Shown here in pieces: positions 1 to 10,740 of a DNA stretch of 64,000 nucleotides. How positions within the stretch are numbered: position 1 is the first letter of the stretch; the number at the start of each line of letters is the position of its first letter. The translations under genes and the position numbers were made by a program. Under the pieces are notes generated by a model. It had not been told where the DNA came from. It was given only the letters and a program-made list of their open reading frames with translations, and made no database searches. The DNA lies in contig JARDYH010000007.1 of NCBI GenBank assembly GCA_029215795.1, positions 21,649,263 to 21,713,262 of the forward strand. Reading direction: 5' to 3'. The stretch comes from Anniella stebbinsi. Lineage: Eukaryota > Chordata > Lepidosauria > Squamata > Anniellidae.

Positions 1-305
1 TGTGGGATTGAATGGCATGGAAATAACCATATTGCAAGCTGTATACACCGTGATTACACCTACCATCTATATAGATGCAGCCAGTATATGACTCCACTGA
101 CATAATACTGTCAGATCTTCCAAATTAGTTATTATACTACCTTGAAGTCCTAACAATCCAGTTTCCATGCACATTTTTCAAATACATGCAATTTTGGGTC
201 TGCATTTCATTGTAAAATCAGAAATCTGGAAACCCACAGTTTCCAAGTACCTGGTTTAAAATATTTGTATCCTGTTTCTCCTACCATTCAAAGTGGTCCA
301 CAATT

Positions 306-334
<29 letters not shown>
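306..334. repeat. (AG)n microsatellite
   Basis: Uninterrupted AG dinucleotide run, followed within 20 bases by an ATT trinucleotide run that belongs to the adjacent LINE tail. Confidence 0.95.
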
Positions 335-337
<3 letters not shown>

Positions 338-348
338 ATATCGCATGT

Positions 349-384
<36 letters not shown>

Positions 385-441
385 TTATTATTTATATACT
401 GCCCCATAGCTGAAGCTCTCTGGGCAGTTTACAAAGATTAA
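349..441 (-). mobile_element. L2-type LINE 3' tail, minus strand
   Basis: The block after the ATT run reads ACTGCCCCATAGCTGAAGCT and continues CTCTGGGCAGTTTAC. This is the reverse complement of the conserved 3' end carried by the full-length L2 in this window (about 58230-58285). The ATT run corresponds to the simple-sequence tail of the LINE. Only the terminal 3' segment is present, as is typical of 5'-truncated LINE copies. Confidence 0.8.
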
Positions 442-467
442 AACCCATGGGAACTTGGAGGCTTATG

Positions 468-786
468 TAGGGTGACCATATGAAAAGGAGGACAGGGCTC
501 CTGTATCTTTAACAGTTGCAAAGGACAGAGAATTTCAGCAGGTGTCATTTGTATATATACAGAACCTGGTGAAATTCCCTCTTCATCACAACAGTTAAAG
601 CGGCAGGAGCCCTGTCCTCTTGACCATGTACAAAAGAGGGCAGGGCTTCTGCAGCTTTAACTTTGTGATGATGAGGTAATTTCACCAGGTTCTGCATATA
701 TACAAATGACACCTGCTGAAATTCTCTGTCCTTTGCAACTGTTAAAGATACAGGAGCCCTGTCTTCCTTTTCATATGGTCAGCCTA
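468..786. mobile_element. Palindromic hAT-like MITE, copy 1
   Basis: Begins TAGGGTGACCATATG and ends with the imperfect complement CATATGGTCAGCCTA. It is flanked by a perfect 8-bp direct repeat GGCTTATG (460-467 and 787-794). The 319 bp are almost entirely one inverted repeat around the centre at about 627. Each half is itself an imperfect inverted repeat of a unit of about 75 bp. No coding capacity. The 8-bp duplication is characteristic of hAT-superfamily integration. The family name is unknown to me. Confidence 0.88.
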
Positions 787-794
787 GGCTTATG

Positions 795-2017
795 AGTATC
801 CTATGCAGAGTGGAGTGCTCTGCATTTTAGCTAGATGTGCAATTTTTCTCATCTAGTGGAGGATTCAAAGAAGGGGAGGGAAGGAGGCTGAGGTGGCCAT
901 AGGATTTCTTCTTTGGTTGTCACTATGTCTCCTCCCTTCCCTGCACCTGGGAATCCCCTTTTCCCCATCTAAGCACTCTGTTTTGCAAGCACAGAGAAGT
1001 AGTGTGGTTCTCTCTGCACTGCCTATGAGTGGGATGGGGAGGGAGCAGGGAGCATAGATTCCTGGTTCCCAGCTCGGAGCCCTGTTTACATGCTCAGAGA
1101 CAGGAAACCAAACAATCCCATATCCCCCCACACACACCAGATGAAGTCTAGGGGAAATATGATTGCTCCCTAAGGTGATGTACAACAAATAAAAATAAAA
1201 AACCCAGCAACATCAACATTAAAACCATTAATAAAACCATCACAAAACCTTAAAAAGACCTGCCCTAAAATTAAAAAGTCAAGTTAAAAAGCTACAAAGC
1301 GGATCTTTCAGAGGGAGCACAGCACCTTCCAGAACACGAGGAATCCAAATCCCCATTTCCAAGCCTGACTTTCTACTGACCACATAGGTAAAACAGTTAC
1401 TGGAAACCCAAATAGGGGTCTGTGTTGTATCAGTCCTATTGAAGTTCAGTCTAGCATTGAGTGATTTGCATTGAATTATAGATGAGATAACTTGGCAGCA
1501 TGATGTAGTGGCAGGATTCATGCTTATGAGAATATTGTTTCACACGTATTATCTAAAGCTGCATTTCATGTAATACTAAACCACTGAATCATTGCTTAAA
1601 ATGAACTCTAGTCATAGTTTGTAGTTGGCTTGTTTGGCAATTGGCTAGAGTTTATATTAAACAACAGTTAGTTGTTTGCACATCATAACAAGTGGAAATG
1701 GATACTAGTTTATTCCTTTTCCCTGCCAAGCCGAAGGAGAAGAAGAGAGGGCAAAACACGTGAGCACTTCTGCTCAGGTATGTAGCACTAAACCGTGATT
1801 TAGCATTACGTGCAAACACCGCCACTGAATCCTTGCATGCGACATCAAGAAAACCAGAAGGTATCAGAACAAAAAAGGCAGAAATGAGTTTCAGGTTCTC
1901 ATTTCTGTAATGAAGTAAATGATCAAATAGAACTAACAATACTTTCAAATTGCTCTGAATTTGACTCTAGGAAAAAAAAAGAAAGAAATGGAAATAAGGA
2001 TCCAAAGAGAAGGAGAT
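795..2017. other. No gene recognised; unique AT-rich sequence
   Basis: Open frames here are short and show no recognisable domain. The A-rich stretch at about 1180-1290 could be a degraded LINE 3' UTR on the minus strand, but lacks a diagnostic motif. Confidence 0.6.
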
Positions 2018-2025
2018 ATCTTAAG

Positions 2026-2137
2026 TAAGGCTGTGTACGGATCCAGATACGGATCCCGAATCCGGAACAGATCAGGCTTGATCTGGACCTGACAGATTGG
2101 GATCTGGATTGGATCGGGGGGTCCGTGCACAGCCCTA
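2026..2137. mobile_element. Short hAT-like MITE with GATCC-rich interior
   Basis: This 112-bp element has termini TAAGGCTGTGTACGG and CCGTGCACAGCCCTA, which are imperfect inverted repeats. A perfect 8-bp duplication ATCTTAAG flanks it (2018-2025 and 2138-2145). The interior is made of degenerate GGATCC/GATCTGGAT words, like the ends of the larger foldback element at 8568-10571. It is therefore probably an internally deleted relative of that element. Confidence 0.85.
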
Positions 2138-2610
2138 ATCTTAAGCAGCAGCAGACAGTGAGGCTATGGCTGCCGTATTGATAAGAGTGACTTTTTTTAG
2201 TAATGAAAAAGGTTATGTGATTAAGTTTCCTGAAGCAAATACACTTACTGTATATTGTCACCCTTCTGAGATGCAGAGGAGCTTCATTCCAGTTCCAAAA
2301 GATCAATAGGATTTGCAATCAATGCTAGCCCATTAACCATGGAGGGGGCTTTTGAGCTATCATTAAGGACTTCAGCTCAAAAAGTTATAATTCCTTTTCT
2401 GAAGTTAACTTAATCATTTTTCTTTCACCATCAAGACAGTTTTAATAATAGAACAAACATAAATTCTTGGCTTAGATTTACAAATCAGAATGTGAATGTG
2501 AACATATGTGCACACTGTATCATGCCTGCATCTGTAGATGAGTGGTTAAGAGACTTGCTCTATGGAGTGGGAGTTATGTTATCTAGTCCTAACATAACAA
2601 TATTTGAGAA

Positions 2611-2675
2611 AGAGCCATAGTTTGGTGGTGAAGCACATACTTTGCATATAGAAAGTCCCAGGTGTAATTGGCAGA
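2611..2675 (+). mobile_element. tRNA-derived SINE head, degraded
   Basis: AGAGCCATAGTTTGGTGGTG followed by AAGCACATACTTTGCAT and AAGTCCCAGGTGTAATTGG resembles a tRNA-like pol III promoter with A-box-like and B-box-like segments (the usual form is AGCTCAGTGGTAGAGC ... GGTTCAAT). The body is missing or too diverged. Related minus-strand copies lie at about 10741-10850 and 30345-30545. Confidence 0.6.
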
Positions 2676-2730
2676 TAAATGTAAAACTGAGCCGAAATTT
2701 CTAATAAGCCATTTTCTGGGGAGGTTTTAT

Positions 2731-2732
<2 letters not shown>

Positions 2733-2762
<30 letters not shown>
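2733..2762. repeat. (CT)n microsatellite
   Basis: Uninterrupted CT dinucleotide run of about 30 bases. Confidence 0.95.
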
Positions 2763-2765
<3 letters not shown>

Positions 2766-3225
2766 CATTGCAGATCTTTATCTGAACATTGTCCACCATT
2801 TAGCTAGCTGATGAAACAGGAAGGCATTTTTAAAAAATAATCATTAAATTTCCCTCTTTTTTTGAACAGAAAATCAATCATTATATTGTTGGCAATCCTG
2901 ACCTCTCTCCAATGCATTTAAATCTGCTTTCTTGCAAATTGACGTATATAATACATGGGATTATCAGTACTTAACTAATGGTAAACATGATTTAATGTCA
3001 AAGTGAGCACATCATTTTTTAAAAGGTCTATAGCTCAAAGAAACAATAAATACAGTATTCATGTTTGTTATTTAGGGGGGGGAACTAATAATAATAATAA
3101 TAAAAATAAGAATGCAAAATTTTAATTAGGAGTAACCAAAAGTCATAATTTGGGGAGCCAGCTTTTGAGGTATCCAAAAGGCTTTTTTGTGTTGAATTGT
3201 AATTACAAAAATGGAGAATCTGGAG

Positions 3226-3524
3226 CAGGGTGTTCATAGGAAAAAGAGGACAAGGCTCTTATATCTTTAACAGTTCTATAGAAAAGGGAATTTCAGCAGG
3301 TGTAATTTGTATTTCGTCTTCATCACAAGAGTTAAAGCTGCAGGAACCCTGTCCTCTTGACCAGATACAGAAGAGGGCAGGGTTCCTGCAGCTTTAACTC
3401 TTGTGATGAAGAGGGAATTTCACAAGGTGCTGCATGTATACAAATGAGACCTGCTGAAATTCCCTTTTCAATACAATTGTTAAGGATACAGGAGCCCTGT
3501 CCTCCTTTTTATATGGACACCCTA
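3226..3524. mobile_element. Palindromic hAT-like MITE, diverged copy 2
   Basis: Same four-part palindrome as 468-786: CAAGGCTCTTATATCTTTAA at the left, GGAGCCCTGTCCTCC at the right and the internal GAGGGAATTTCACAAGGT block. The left terminus is degraded (AGGGTGTTCATAGG) while the right still reads GGACACCCTA. No matching 8-bp flanks are visible, so this is an older copy. Confidence 0.8.
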
Positions 3525-3959
3525 CCTGAGAAGCACAGAATAGGAGGGAGATTAAAAATAAATAAATAAAGATGTCCCCTCTATGATTACACATCTCTCA
3601 TGGCACAACTTGGTAGTCAGGATTCTGTCATTTAAGAGATATTCATTGGTGTTCTCCAGCATCCACTCAAAATAGCCACAGTATCATGGGAATTAAATTG
3701 TTTTTCTGAGTATACAATGCAGTTGAGGCCTAGTGCCTCTTAACTGCACAGTCATCGTAACAGTAGGGATGGAAGAACCAGGGGTGCTTAAGTTTGAGGA
3801 GATTCTCAAAATTCTGCTTTGAAGTTCAGTTCGTCTTGCTCCTGTTCTTGTTTGTGACTCCCCCTCCCAGTCAAATAGGAAAAAGTATGCATTTCTCCAC
3901 GCATTTTTCAAAAGTACAGTTTCCCCCATTGACTAAAGCGTGAAAATGTCAAGCAGTCA
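3525..3959. other. No gene recognised
   Basis: Short open frames only. No homology or repeat signature that I can name. Confidence 0.5.
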
Positions 3960-4098
3960 CCATGGCTTGTCGTGTCATCCAAACCCAGCAACAGTGGGTT
4001 CTTGGTATGGTTACGAAAACCACCCTTGTGTGTTCTGTGTGGTTTGTTATCCATACGAACAACCCACCCTCATCGGGTCTGGACAACATAAGCTATGG
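3960..4098. mobile_element. Short inverted-repeat element (MITE-like)
   Basis: CCATGGCTTGTCGTGTC at the left pairs with GGACAACATAAGCTATGG at the right, and inner CCAAACCCAG and GTGGGTT pair with AACCCACCC and GGGTCTGG. This makes arms of about 40 bp around a spacer. Similar CCATGG and ACAACAC words occur in the MITE-like blocks at about 47655 and 50603. No target duplication was identified. Confidence 0.55.
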
Positions 4099-5809
4099 TG
4101 CCCATCCACCATGGCCTGAATATTCAAACTGGCCACCAGCATTCACCACAAACTTCCATTGTGCTGAGTGCTGCAGCAATCATGCAAACTGACCCAAAGG
4201 CTCCCTAACCGCTACGCCGTGTAGCTTTCTATGTAGTAACACGTCATTTGACCTTGTCAAGTCACATTCTACAACTAAAAGAACAGGCCTTGTACATAAA
4301 ATACAAAGGATTTCAACATATATTCCTTCCAAAAACACTGGAATACTCGCAGAATTCTGGCTTATTTAAGTCTACTGTGGCTACTGTCCAATTGCTATTG
4401 ATTAACCATAATTTAAGAATAGGTTGGCTTTAATTTCTATTCTCCTGGTGCTATATTTGCCATGAAAGTTGTATCACAAACTTAGCTCCTCTGGAAACAG
4501 CCTGTGAAAATGTGATTGCAAAGAAATAGCTGGTTGTTCATTTCATATACTGAAACCTCCTCCAAATGACCCACATCAATGATCCTGTTTCCAGCTATAC
4601 TCTCTCTCCATTTAATTTAAACCAGGGAGCTAGAGGTTAAATGTTTTCTCTCCTGTTTCCAAGGTCTATCAAGACTCTTTCTTTCAATACATAAAATATG
4701 GGCAAAGTTTCAACTTCCCACAATAATAACTGCCATGGCACCTTGAAAGAATGCCAAAACACTTATCTGCAAAACTTATTTCCGGGGAAGCCTCTTTTCT
4801 CATGTATTTCGCTTTTATATGTCACATATGTGAACCATTCTTACCAAAAAAAAAAAAAAAAGCCCAGATAGAGTAAAAGGGAGGGAGAGGAAGAAAATCT
4901 CTCTACACATGAGGCCAAGGAAAGCAACTGAAAATAACTGATTGACCACTTATAACTCTTTACAGAGAGAAAGAGAATGGTTATTATTGTTGTTGTTGTT
5001 GTTGTTGTTGTTTTCTGGAGAGGAAAAAATGGTCCAGCAAAAATTTAAAACATTAAAAACCGCTGGAGGTAAAAAGATTTTCCAAGGAAAAGATTTTCTA
5101 TTATTATTTACTTTTTATTATTATTATTTTAAAGATCTCTGTTAGGTAGACAGAACTGCCTCCTCCTGCCAAGAGGAATAAAACTGACTTGCTTCAATGG
5201 TAAGCGACAGCCTTATTGAAATTATATATTTTCTTGTATCTGTAGTTGCTAGGTGGAAATTAGCTGATTCCCAAGATCTTGAAAGAGAAACACGCGCAAA
5301 CACACACACCACATGGGATCCAGTGAGATGAGGTGTGTTAGGGATCAGACTTGGCATTATTATGTAATTGTGAAATTTCCTTCCTCTAGAAATCTTGCTG
5401 AATCCAAAACTGGATATCTTATCAAAGGCCTGCTGATAACTCCACTGGAGATCTAGTGCTTCCCTAGTTGACCACAGCTAAAGGAAGAGAGTGTGCTTTC
5501 TGTGGTTGAGGCAAGCAGTAAATCTCCCTTTCCAGGGAGATCCAACTCTCACTTTGATCTTCTTCAGACGAGCGTTCGTGACTGGCCATTCGCAGATCTC
5601 CGCAGGTCATTTTGACAACACCATTTTCCTCCTTTGCATCTCCCGCTCATCTGCCACTCCTTCCACCATTTTTAAAAATAAAATAATCTTCATTAAATGT
5701 GACTCTCCTGAGCTATGACATTATATGATGCAATTTCCTGCTGTGTGCAGGAGAGGTTTCGCTATGAAATGCCCACTAGAGGATGCGGTCCCACTAAACT
5801 GAATGGGCC
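4099..5809. other. No gene; unique sequence with TTG/TTA runs
   Basis: A (TTG)n run lies at about 4980-5013, poly-A at 4845-4861 and TTA-rich sequence at 5100-5130. No domain recognised in any frame. Confidence 0.55.
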
Positions 5810-6065
5810 ACACAGACAGGATCTACACTACCGCTTTAAAACAGTGTAAAACTGTTGGGACCCAGGGATCGATCTACACCAAGCAGGATATAACACTTTA
5901 AAATGGTTTATAACCGTTCATAACAGTTATCAACCATTTCTAATGGTTTAAAACTGTTATAAACCGTTATAAAGCAGTAGTGTAGATCTGCCTCAGGACA
6001 CACTCCATATGCAGTTTTCAAAACATATTAAAAGTGTTTTATCCTGCTTGGTGTAGATCTGGCCA
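5810..6065. mobile_element. Nested palindromic MITE, ATCTACACCAAGCAGGAT family
   Basis: GATCTACACCAAGCAGGATA (5871-5890) and the following AACACTTTAAAATG pair with the complementary block ending GTGTAGATCT at 6060, giving arms of about 34 bp with few mismatches. A second pair, ATCTACACTACCGCTTTA (5821 on) against TAAAGCAGTAGTGTAGAT (near 5975-5992), interlocks with the first. Related copies lie at about 12957-13130 and 37324-37456. Confidence 0.7.
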
Positions 6066-6824
6066 TGGTGACGTCTCTTCCTGCTCTCTTCCACCATTAA
6101 ATTGCAGCGCGTTGCAGATGCAGAAGAGATGCAGCCTCAGAGACAAATGGTCAGGGGATGCAATTTCCCCCCCCCCCCAATCTGAATGAGCGCTTTTACT
6201 ACTAGCCGTTGAGAATCACACAAAGTTTGTCCTGTTCACTTGGGCTTTTGGCAGTTAACTCTGATGATTTAAATTAATTCATTGTAATGTTGGGTTTATT
6301 TCATTGTCTCTGCTTTGTCACGACATCTAAATTGGCATCAATAGTTTATGGATGCTTTTGTTGAATATCCTACATACCAGCCTTTATCATGCTTCAGATA
6401 TCATCACCGTCATGTATCCTTCTTGGTGGCCCCATCCCCCGCTGAAGCAACTGTCTTCACCCAGCTGCAGAACAGGGCCAGTCCTAGCAGATAGGATATG
6501 AAAGGCAGCAAGACAGTTTCGGAAGAAACTCAGAAGTGTATGTGCTGAAGTTGAACATTTTATATTATTAAAAAAGCAAAGCTGCTGTGGCTGAAATTGC
6601 TGTAGAGATGGACATCAGTGCTAGCTCACTGGAAACAAACGTACTGGAAAAATTGCACACACAAAACCCCTGGTTATATAGGAGCCCCTCCATTTTCTAA
6701 AGGACAAAAGGACAAAGGGAAAGAATAAGGGAATTCAGAGAATCGGACTTGGAAATACTCAATCTGATGTTCAGTGTGTAGAATAGCAGCACTATTGTAT
6801 GAGGGTTTCCCCCGCCCCCTTGAA
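6066..6824. other. No gene recognised
   Basis: Contains a poly-C run at about 6168-6178 and otherwise unique sequence. Confidence 0.5.
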
Positions 6825-7230
6825 TGATGAAGCTGCAGCTTGTGCAAAGTACAGAAGCCAGAATGATACAGGGACCAAGATAGGCATTTGATATAGCACC
6901 AATTTTGACCAACTTACACTGATTGTCTGTACATTTCCAAGCCCAATTTAAGGTGCTGGTTTTGACCTATAAAGCCTTACATGGCTCAGGACAACAGTAC
7001 CTGATAGAACGCCTCTCCCAGTATGAACTGACCCATGCACTATGCTCTGTAGCCAAGGCCTTCCTCTAGAAGCCTCCTTCGAGGGAGGCTCAGAGGTTGG
7101 CAACAAGGAAAAGGGCCTTCTCAGTGCTGGCCCCCATTTCTGGAATGATCTTCCCAATGAGGCCCACCTGGTGCTAACATTGTCATCATTTCTGCCCTCT
7201 CCTCTCAGGCCTTTGGCAGCATATGCCAAG
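6825..7230 (+). mobile_element. L2 LINE fragment, degraded reverse-transcriptase C-terminus
   Basis: Translated with frame changes, this stretch follows the C-terminal part of the intact L2 protein at 58468-61506: LQLVQ, then a block matching LHWLPVCFRARFKVLVLTYK (residues 905-924), ALHGLGPQYL and LWNDLPVEARL (979-989). It contains stops and frame breaks, so it is a dead fragment. It ends where the foldback element starts at 7231. Confidence 0.75.
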
Positions 7231-8562
7231 TAGGGATGTGCATGGCCAGAAATTTCAGAATTGGATCGGAATTTCCAATATTAAAAATATCGGATCCAAT
7301 CATATGGGGGGGGGGGTATCTGGATTTAATTGGATCCGATATCTGATAAATATCGGAAGTTCCGATCCAATTACGGACCACAATTTCAGGTGTTTTCCAC
7401 ATAGGCTTGCATTGAAGGAAAGAAAGCTTTCTCCCAATGCAAGTCTATGGGGAAAAACACTGGGCCGGCATCCCTCCCTCCCCTTACTCTCACTCACTCC
7501 CCCAACTCGCTCTCTTTACATGCCACTGCCTCCACTGCCGCTGGTCCGTACTACTGCTAAACAGGCTTTCTGGCCTGTTCATCAGTACAGAGACGTGCCA
7601 AAAAAAATCAGAGCAATTACTCAAACCCTCGATTTTCTATGAATTTTTTAAACATCATGCTTGTTCTGAAAGCTGGTTGACCGGGCCTCAGTTTTCACAA
7701 CAAGCACGATCTTTTAAAAAATCATAGAAAATTGAGGGTATGAGCAATTGCTCTGCTTTTTGTTCACAAATGACCAGCCAGATCCCATCTTCAACATCCC
7801 ACAAGTTTCAAGTTTTTATCTTTAAAAATGAAGAAGTTACAGCAGGGGGTGGCGCTTTTGGGGGACCCCCTATAACTTTTTAATTTGAAGAGATAGAGAT
7901 GTGAAACCTTTTGGATATTGCAGATTGGATCTTGCTAGTCCTGGCTCCTCAAGTTTCATGTCATTATCATTTCAAATAAAAAAGTTATGCATGCAAGCCT
8001 ATGGGAAAAAGCAGACAACAAGATGACAGCACGGAGGCCCGGTCAACCAGCACTCAATAAAGTTGCATGAGCTTTAATAAATTCATTTAAAATCGAGGGT
8101 TGGAGGGGTCTATCTCAAATTTCATACACATGTCTAGCTCATGTTGCTACACAGATGTGCCAAATTTCAGATCAATCCCTCCACCCCTGTATTTTATATT
8201 AATTTTTGAAAGATCGTGCAACTTTTTGACAGGTCTGAATGAATGCACGTGGAGAGCTATTATTCTGACCTGTTAGAACTTACACAAACTTTAATAAATT
8301 CATATAAAATCGAGGGTTGGATGGATCGGTCTTAAATTTCATACACATACTTAGACATACCCCATAAGCACTGTGACCGAGTTTCAAGCCTCTAACTTTT
8401 AAAATACAGAAGTTATAGTTTTATAACTAGAATAGGGCTGAAAATTTTCAGAGCGGATATTTATCGGTGGTTTTTTTATTGTATCGTTATCGTTAATCGG
8501 ATGTCCAATAACAACCGTATATATAATTATCGGACATTTTAACGATACGATACACATCCCTA
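7231..8562. mobile_element. Foldback DNA element 1, non-autonomous
   Basis: Left end TAGGGATGTGCATGG pairs with right end CGATACACATCCCTA. Inside are strong hairpins: 7391-7461 (GTGTTTTCCACATAGGC against its complement) and about 7606-7660 against 7705-7770 (CAGAGCAATTACTCAAACCC against GGGTATGAGCAATTGCTCTG). A direct repeat follows at about 8060-8110 and 8285-8335 (ATAAAATCGAGGGTTGGA). No transposase frame. No convincing 8-bp flanking duplication, perhaps because of age. Confidence 0.65.
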
Positions 8563-8813
8563 ATAACTAGGGGTGTGCATCGGATCCGATCCAATCCATG
8601 ATCCGAATCTGATCCGCCCCAAAATTGGAAAAATCTGATCCGATCCGACCAACCCTCCAATCTGATCCAATCCGATCCACTGAGGTCCGATCCGGATCGG
8701 GAAAAAATCGGCGGATCGGACGCCATTTTGAATGCTTTTTCCCATAGCCAAGTATTGTGTTACAAAAACGCCTATAACTTTTTCATTTTTAAAGAGTGAC
8801 CGGCTCGGCTCCT

Positions 8814-9003
8814 CCGTGCGCACCCCCTTCTTCTCCGCCTGGGATGGGTGGGTAGGTGGGAGACAGAGCTGCCTCCTCCCCCTCCATCCCTCCGTCTCTG
8901 GTCAACCAAGGCTACTCCGTGTGCACCCCCTTCTTCTCCGCCTGGGATGGGTGGGTAGGTGTGAGACAGAGCTGCCTCCTCCCCCTCCATCCCTCCATCT
9001 CTG
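8814..9003. repeat. 103-bp tandem duplication inside foldback element 2
   Basis: Two copies of a C/T-rich block starting at CACCCCCTTCTTCTCCGCCT (8821 and 8924) and running through GAGACAGAGCTGCCTCCTCC, with few differences. Confidence 0.85.
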
Positions 9004-9530
9004 GTTCCCTTCCTCACTCTTTAGAGAGTAGCCCAGAGGGGAATGGAGTGAGGCTGACCCTTGGAATCCCTCCCTGGCTTGAAAGGGGCATGCAGTAAAG
9101 AAGCCCTCCAGTGCCCATGCCTTTCCCTGAGCCATTGCCTACTGGAGCCCCTTTTCCCATCCCCGAATGAAGCCCCCAGACCCAACTTGACAGCATCAGC
9201 TGTTCTAGGGGAAGGGGGGGGCAGAAGACAGGCCGTCAACTCAAGAATACTGTCAGGAGCTGGGGGGACCTGGACAGGTTTCTGACGGGTTTCTGGACCT
9301 GCCTGAGTTTGCAGGGGAGATTCCGCCACCCCCTCCAACCTGTGCTTCTGTCCGGAACAGTCTACCTCCCTTTGCCCTCCCAAAATGGCCCCGCTACATG
9401 CAGAGGGCAGGCAGGATGCTAAGTGGGCATCTCTGGTTTAGCAAGACCCCACGGCTGCCAGGGGGTAGGCGGATGCTATGCTTCTAAAATTTATCACACA
9501 TGTGAACCAACATGGTATGTCTAATGTGGA

Positions 9531-10039
9531 GAAATTTCAGAAGCATAGCTTCAAGCACGTAGTGGCAAGGTATTTTTGAAAAATGAGGAAGGGAACACCT
9601 ATAACTTTTTTATTTTAAAAGTTAGAAGTCTGAAAGTTGGTCACTTTGTAGATGGGTTAGGGGTAGTTATTTGTCAGAAATTTCAGAAAGATAGGTCCAG
9701 GCATTTGGTGGCTATGAACTTTTTAGATTGAAAGTTACAACAACACGGAGTTTTGACAGATAAAAGAGGGAGGGGGAGGGGGGAGGGGGGGTGGCAATTG
9801 ACAGCCCAAGCCTCTGTGGAAAAACTTTTGTAACTTTTAATCTAAAAAATTCGTAGCCACCAAATGCCTGGACCTAACTTTCTGAAATTTCTGACAGACA
9901 ACTACCCCTAACCCATCTACAAAGTGGGCAACTTTCAGACTTCTAATTTTTTAAATAAAAAAGTTATAGGCGTTTCTTTCATCATTGTTTCAAAAATACC
10001 TTGCCACTACATGCCTGGACCTAGCTTTCTGAAATTTCA
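9531..10039. repeat. Large internal inverted repeat of foldback element 2
   Basis: The left arm 9531-9745 includes CTTTGTAGATGGGTTAGGGG, and its complement lies in the right arm near 9905-9925. About 80 bp of spacer, including a G-rich run, separates the arms. By eye the arms match at roughly 90 percent. Confidence 0.8.
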
Positions 10040-10599
10040 CACACATCTCAAGCAAAGTGTTACCTGTAATGTGCCCAAGTTTCCTGTTTGTATCTTTAAA
10101 AATAAAAAAGTTGGAGGCATAACTGTATTTACCCCACTACTACCCATTTTTCTAAAATTAATTGCCACACAAGGCAAGCACCTACGTTTCTGAAATTTCA
10201 CACACATAGGTGTCAATGTACCACCTACAATGTGGCAAAGTTTCATGTGTGGAACTTTAAAAATGAAAAAGTTATAGGCATTTCTGGTTATTTATTAAAA
10301 AATTAATTGCCACAAAATGCAAAATCTTTCTGAAATGTCTCACAGATAACTACCCCTAACCCATCTACAAAGTGCCCAAGTTTTATCCTTCTATATTTAA
10401 AAATGAAAAAGTTATAGGTGTTTTTGTAACACAATACTAGACTATGGGGAAATGCATTCAAAATGGCGTCCAATCCGATCCACCCAACCTCCGATCCGAT
10501 CTGATCCGTCCCCCCAGGTCCGATTCCGATCCTCTATCCGATCCGATCCGGGGGGTCAGTGCACATCCCAACTAATAACTACTGCAGAGGAAAAGCAAA

Positions 10600-10740
10600 A
10601 GTAAAATATTATGCTTGTATTACCTTCTTAAAAGCTTGCAATGATGAGGCCTGGAGGGCCCCTGATGGCAACATATTCCAGAAGTGTGGGGCTACTGCAG
10701 AAAAGGCCCTCTCTTCTGTGGTCCATCTAACTCGGTATTA
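10600..10740 (-). mobile_element. L2 LINE fragment, minus strand
   Basis: GATGAGGCCTGGAGGGCCCC and GCAGAAAAGGCCCTCTCTTC correspond to the 3' coding part of the intact L2 at about 58530-58615 in the same orientation. Short and interrupted. Confidence 0.6.

Larger units (their letters stand above)
2146..3225. other. No gene; SINE remnant, (CT)n and AT-rich DNA
   Basis: Besides the SINE head and CT run listed separately, there is a G8 run and an ATA run at about 3076-3110. No coding signal seen. Confidence 0.6.
8568..10571. mobile_element. Foldback DNA element 2, non-autonomous, hAT-like
   Basis: The 2.0-kb element begins TAGGGGTGTGCATCGGATCC and ends with the complement-type GTGCACATCCCAA, flanked by a perfect 8-bp duplication CTAATAAC (8560-8567 and 10572-10579). 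The terminal regions are GATCC-rich, then share GGACGCCATTTTGAATGC and ATTGTGTTACAAAAACGCCT in inverted orientation. A second, central inverted repeat has arms of about 215 bp (9531-9745 against 9826-10039). Several copies of a GTTATAGGCGTTT module occur in both orientations. No transposase is encoded. The short element at 2026-2137 shares its ends. Confidence 0.8.

Noticed and set aside
468..786. Direct-repeat-like array of the palindromic MITEs as a CRISPR array
   Set aside because: Copies are kilobases apart, have target duplications and transposon termini, and the genome is eukaryotic.
2611..2675. A functional tRNA gene
   Set aside because: Box A and B are degraded and the sequence cannot form a complete cloverleaf with acceptor stem; it resembles a SINE head.
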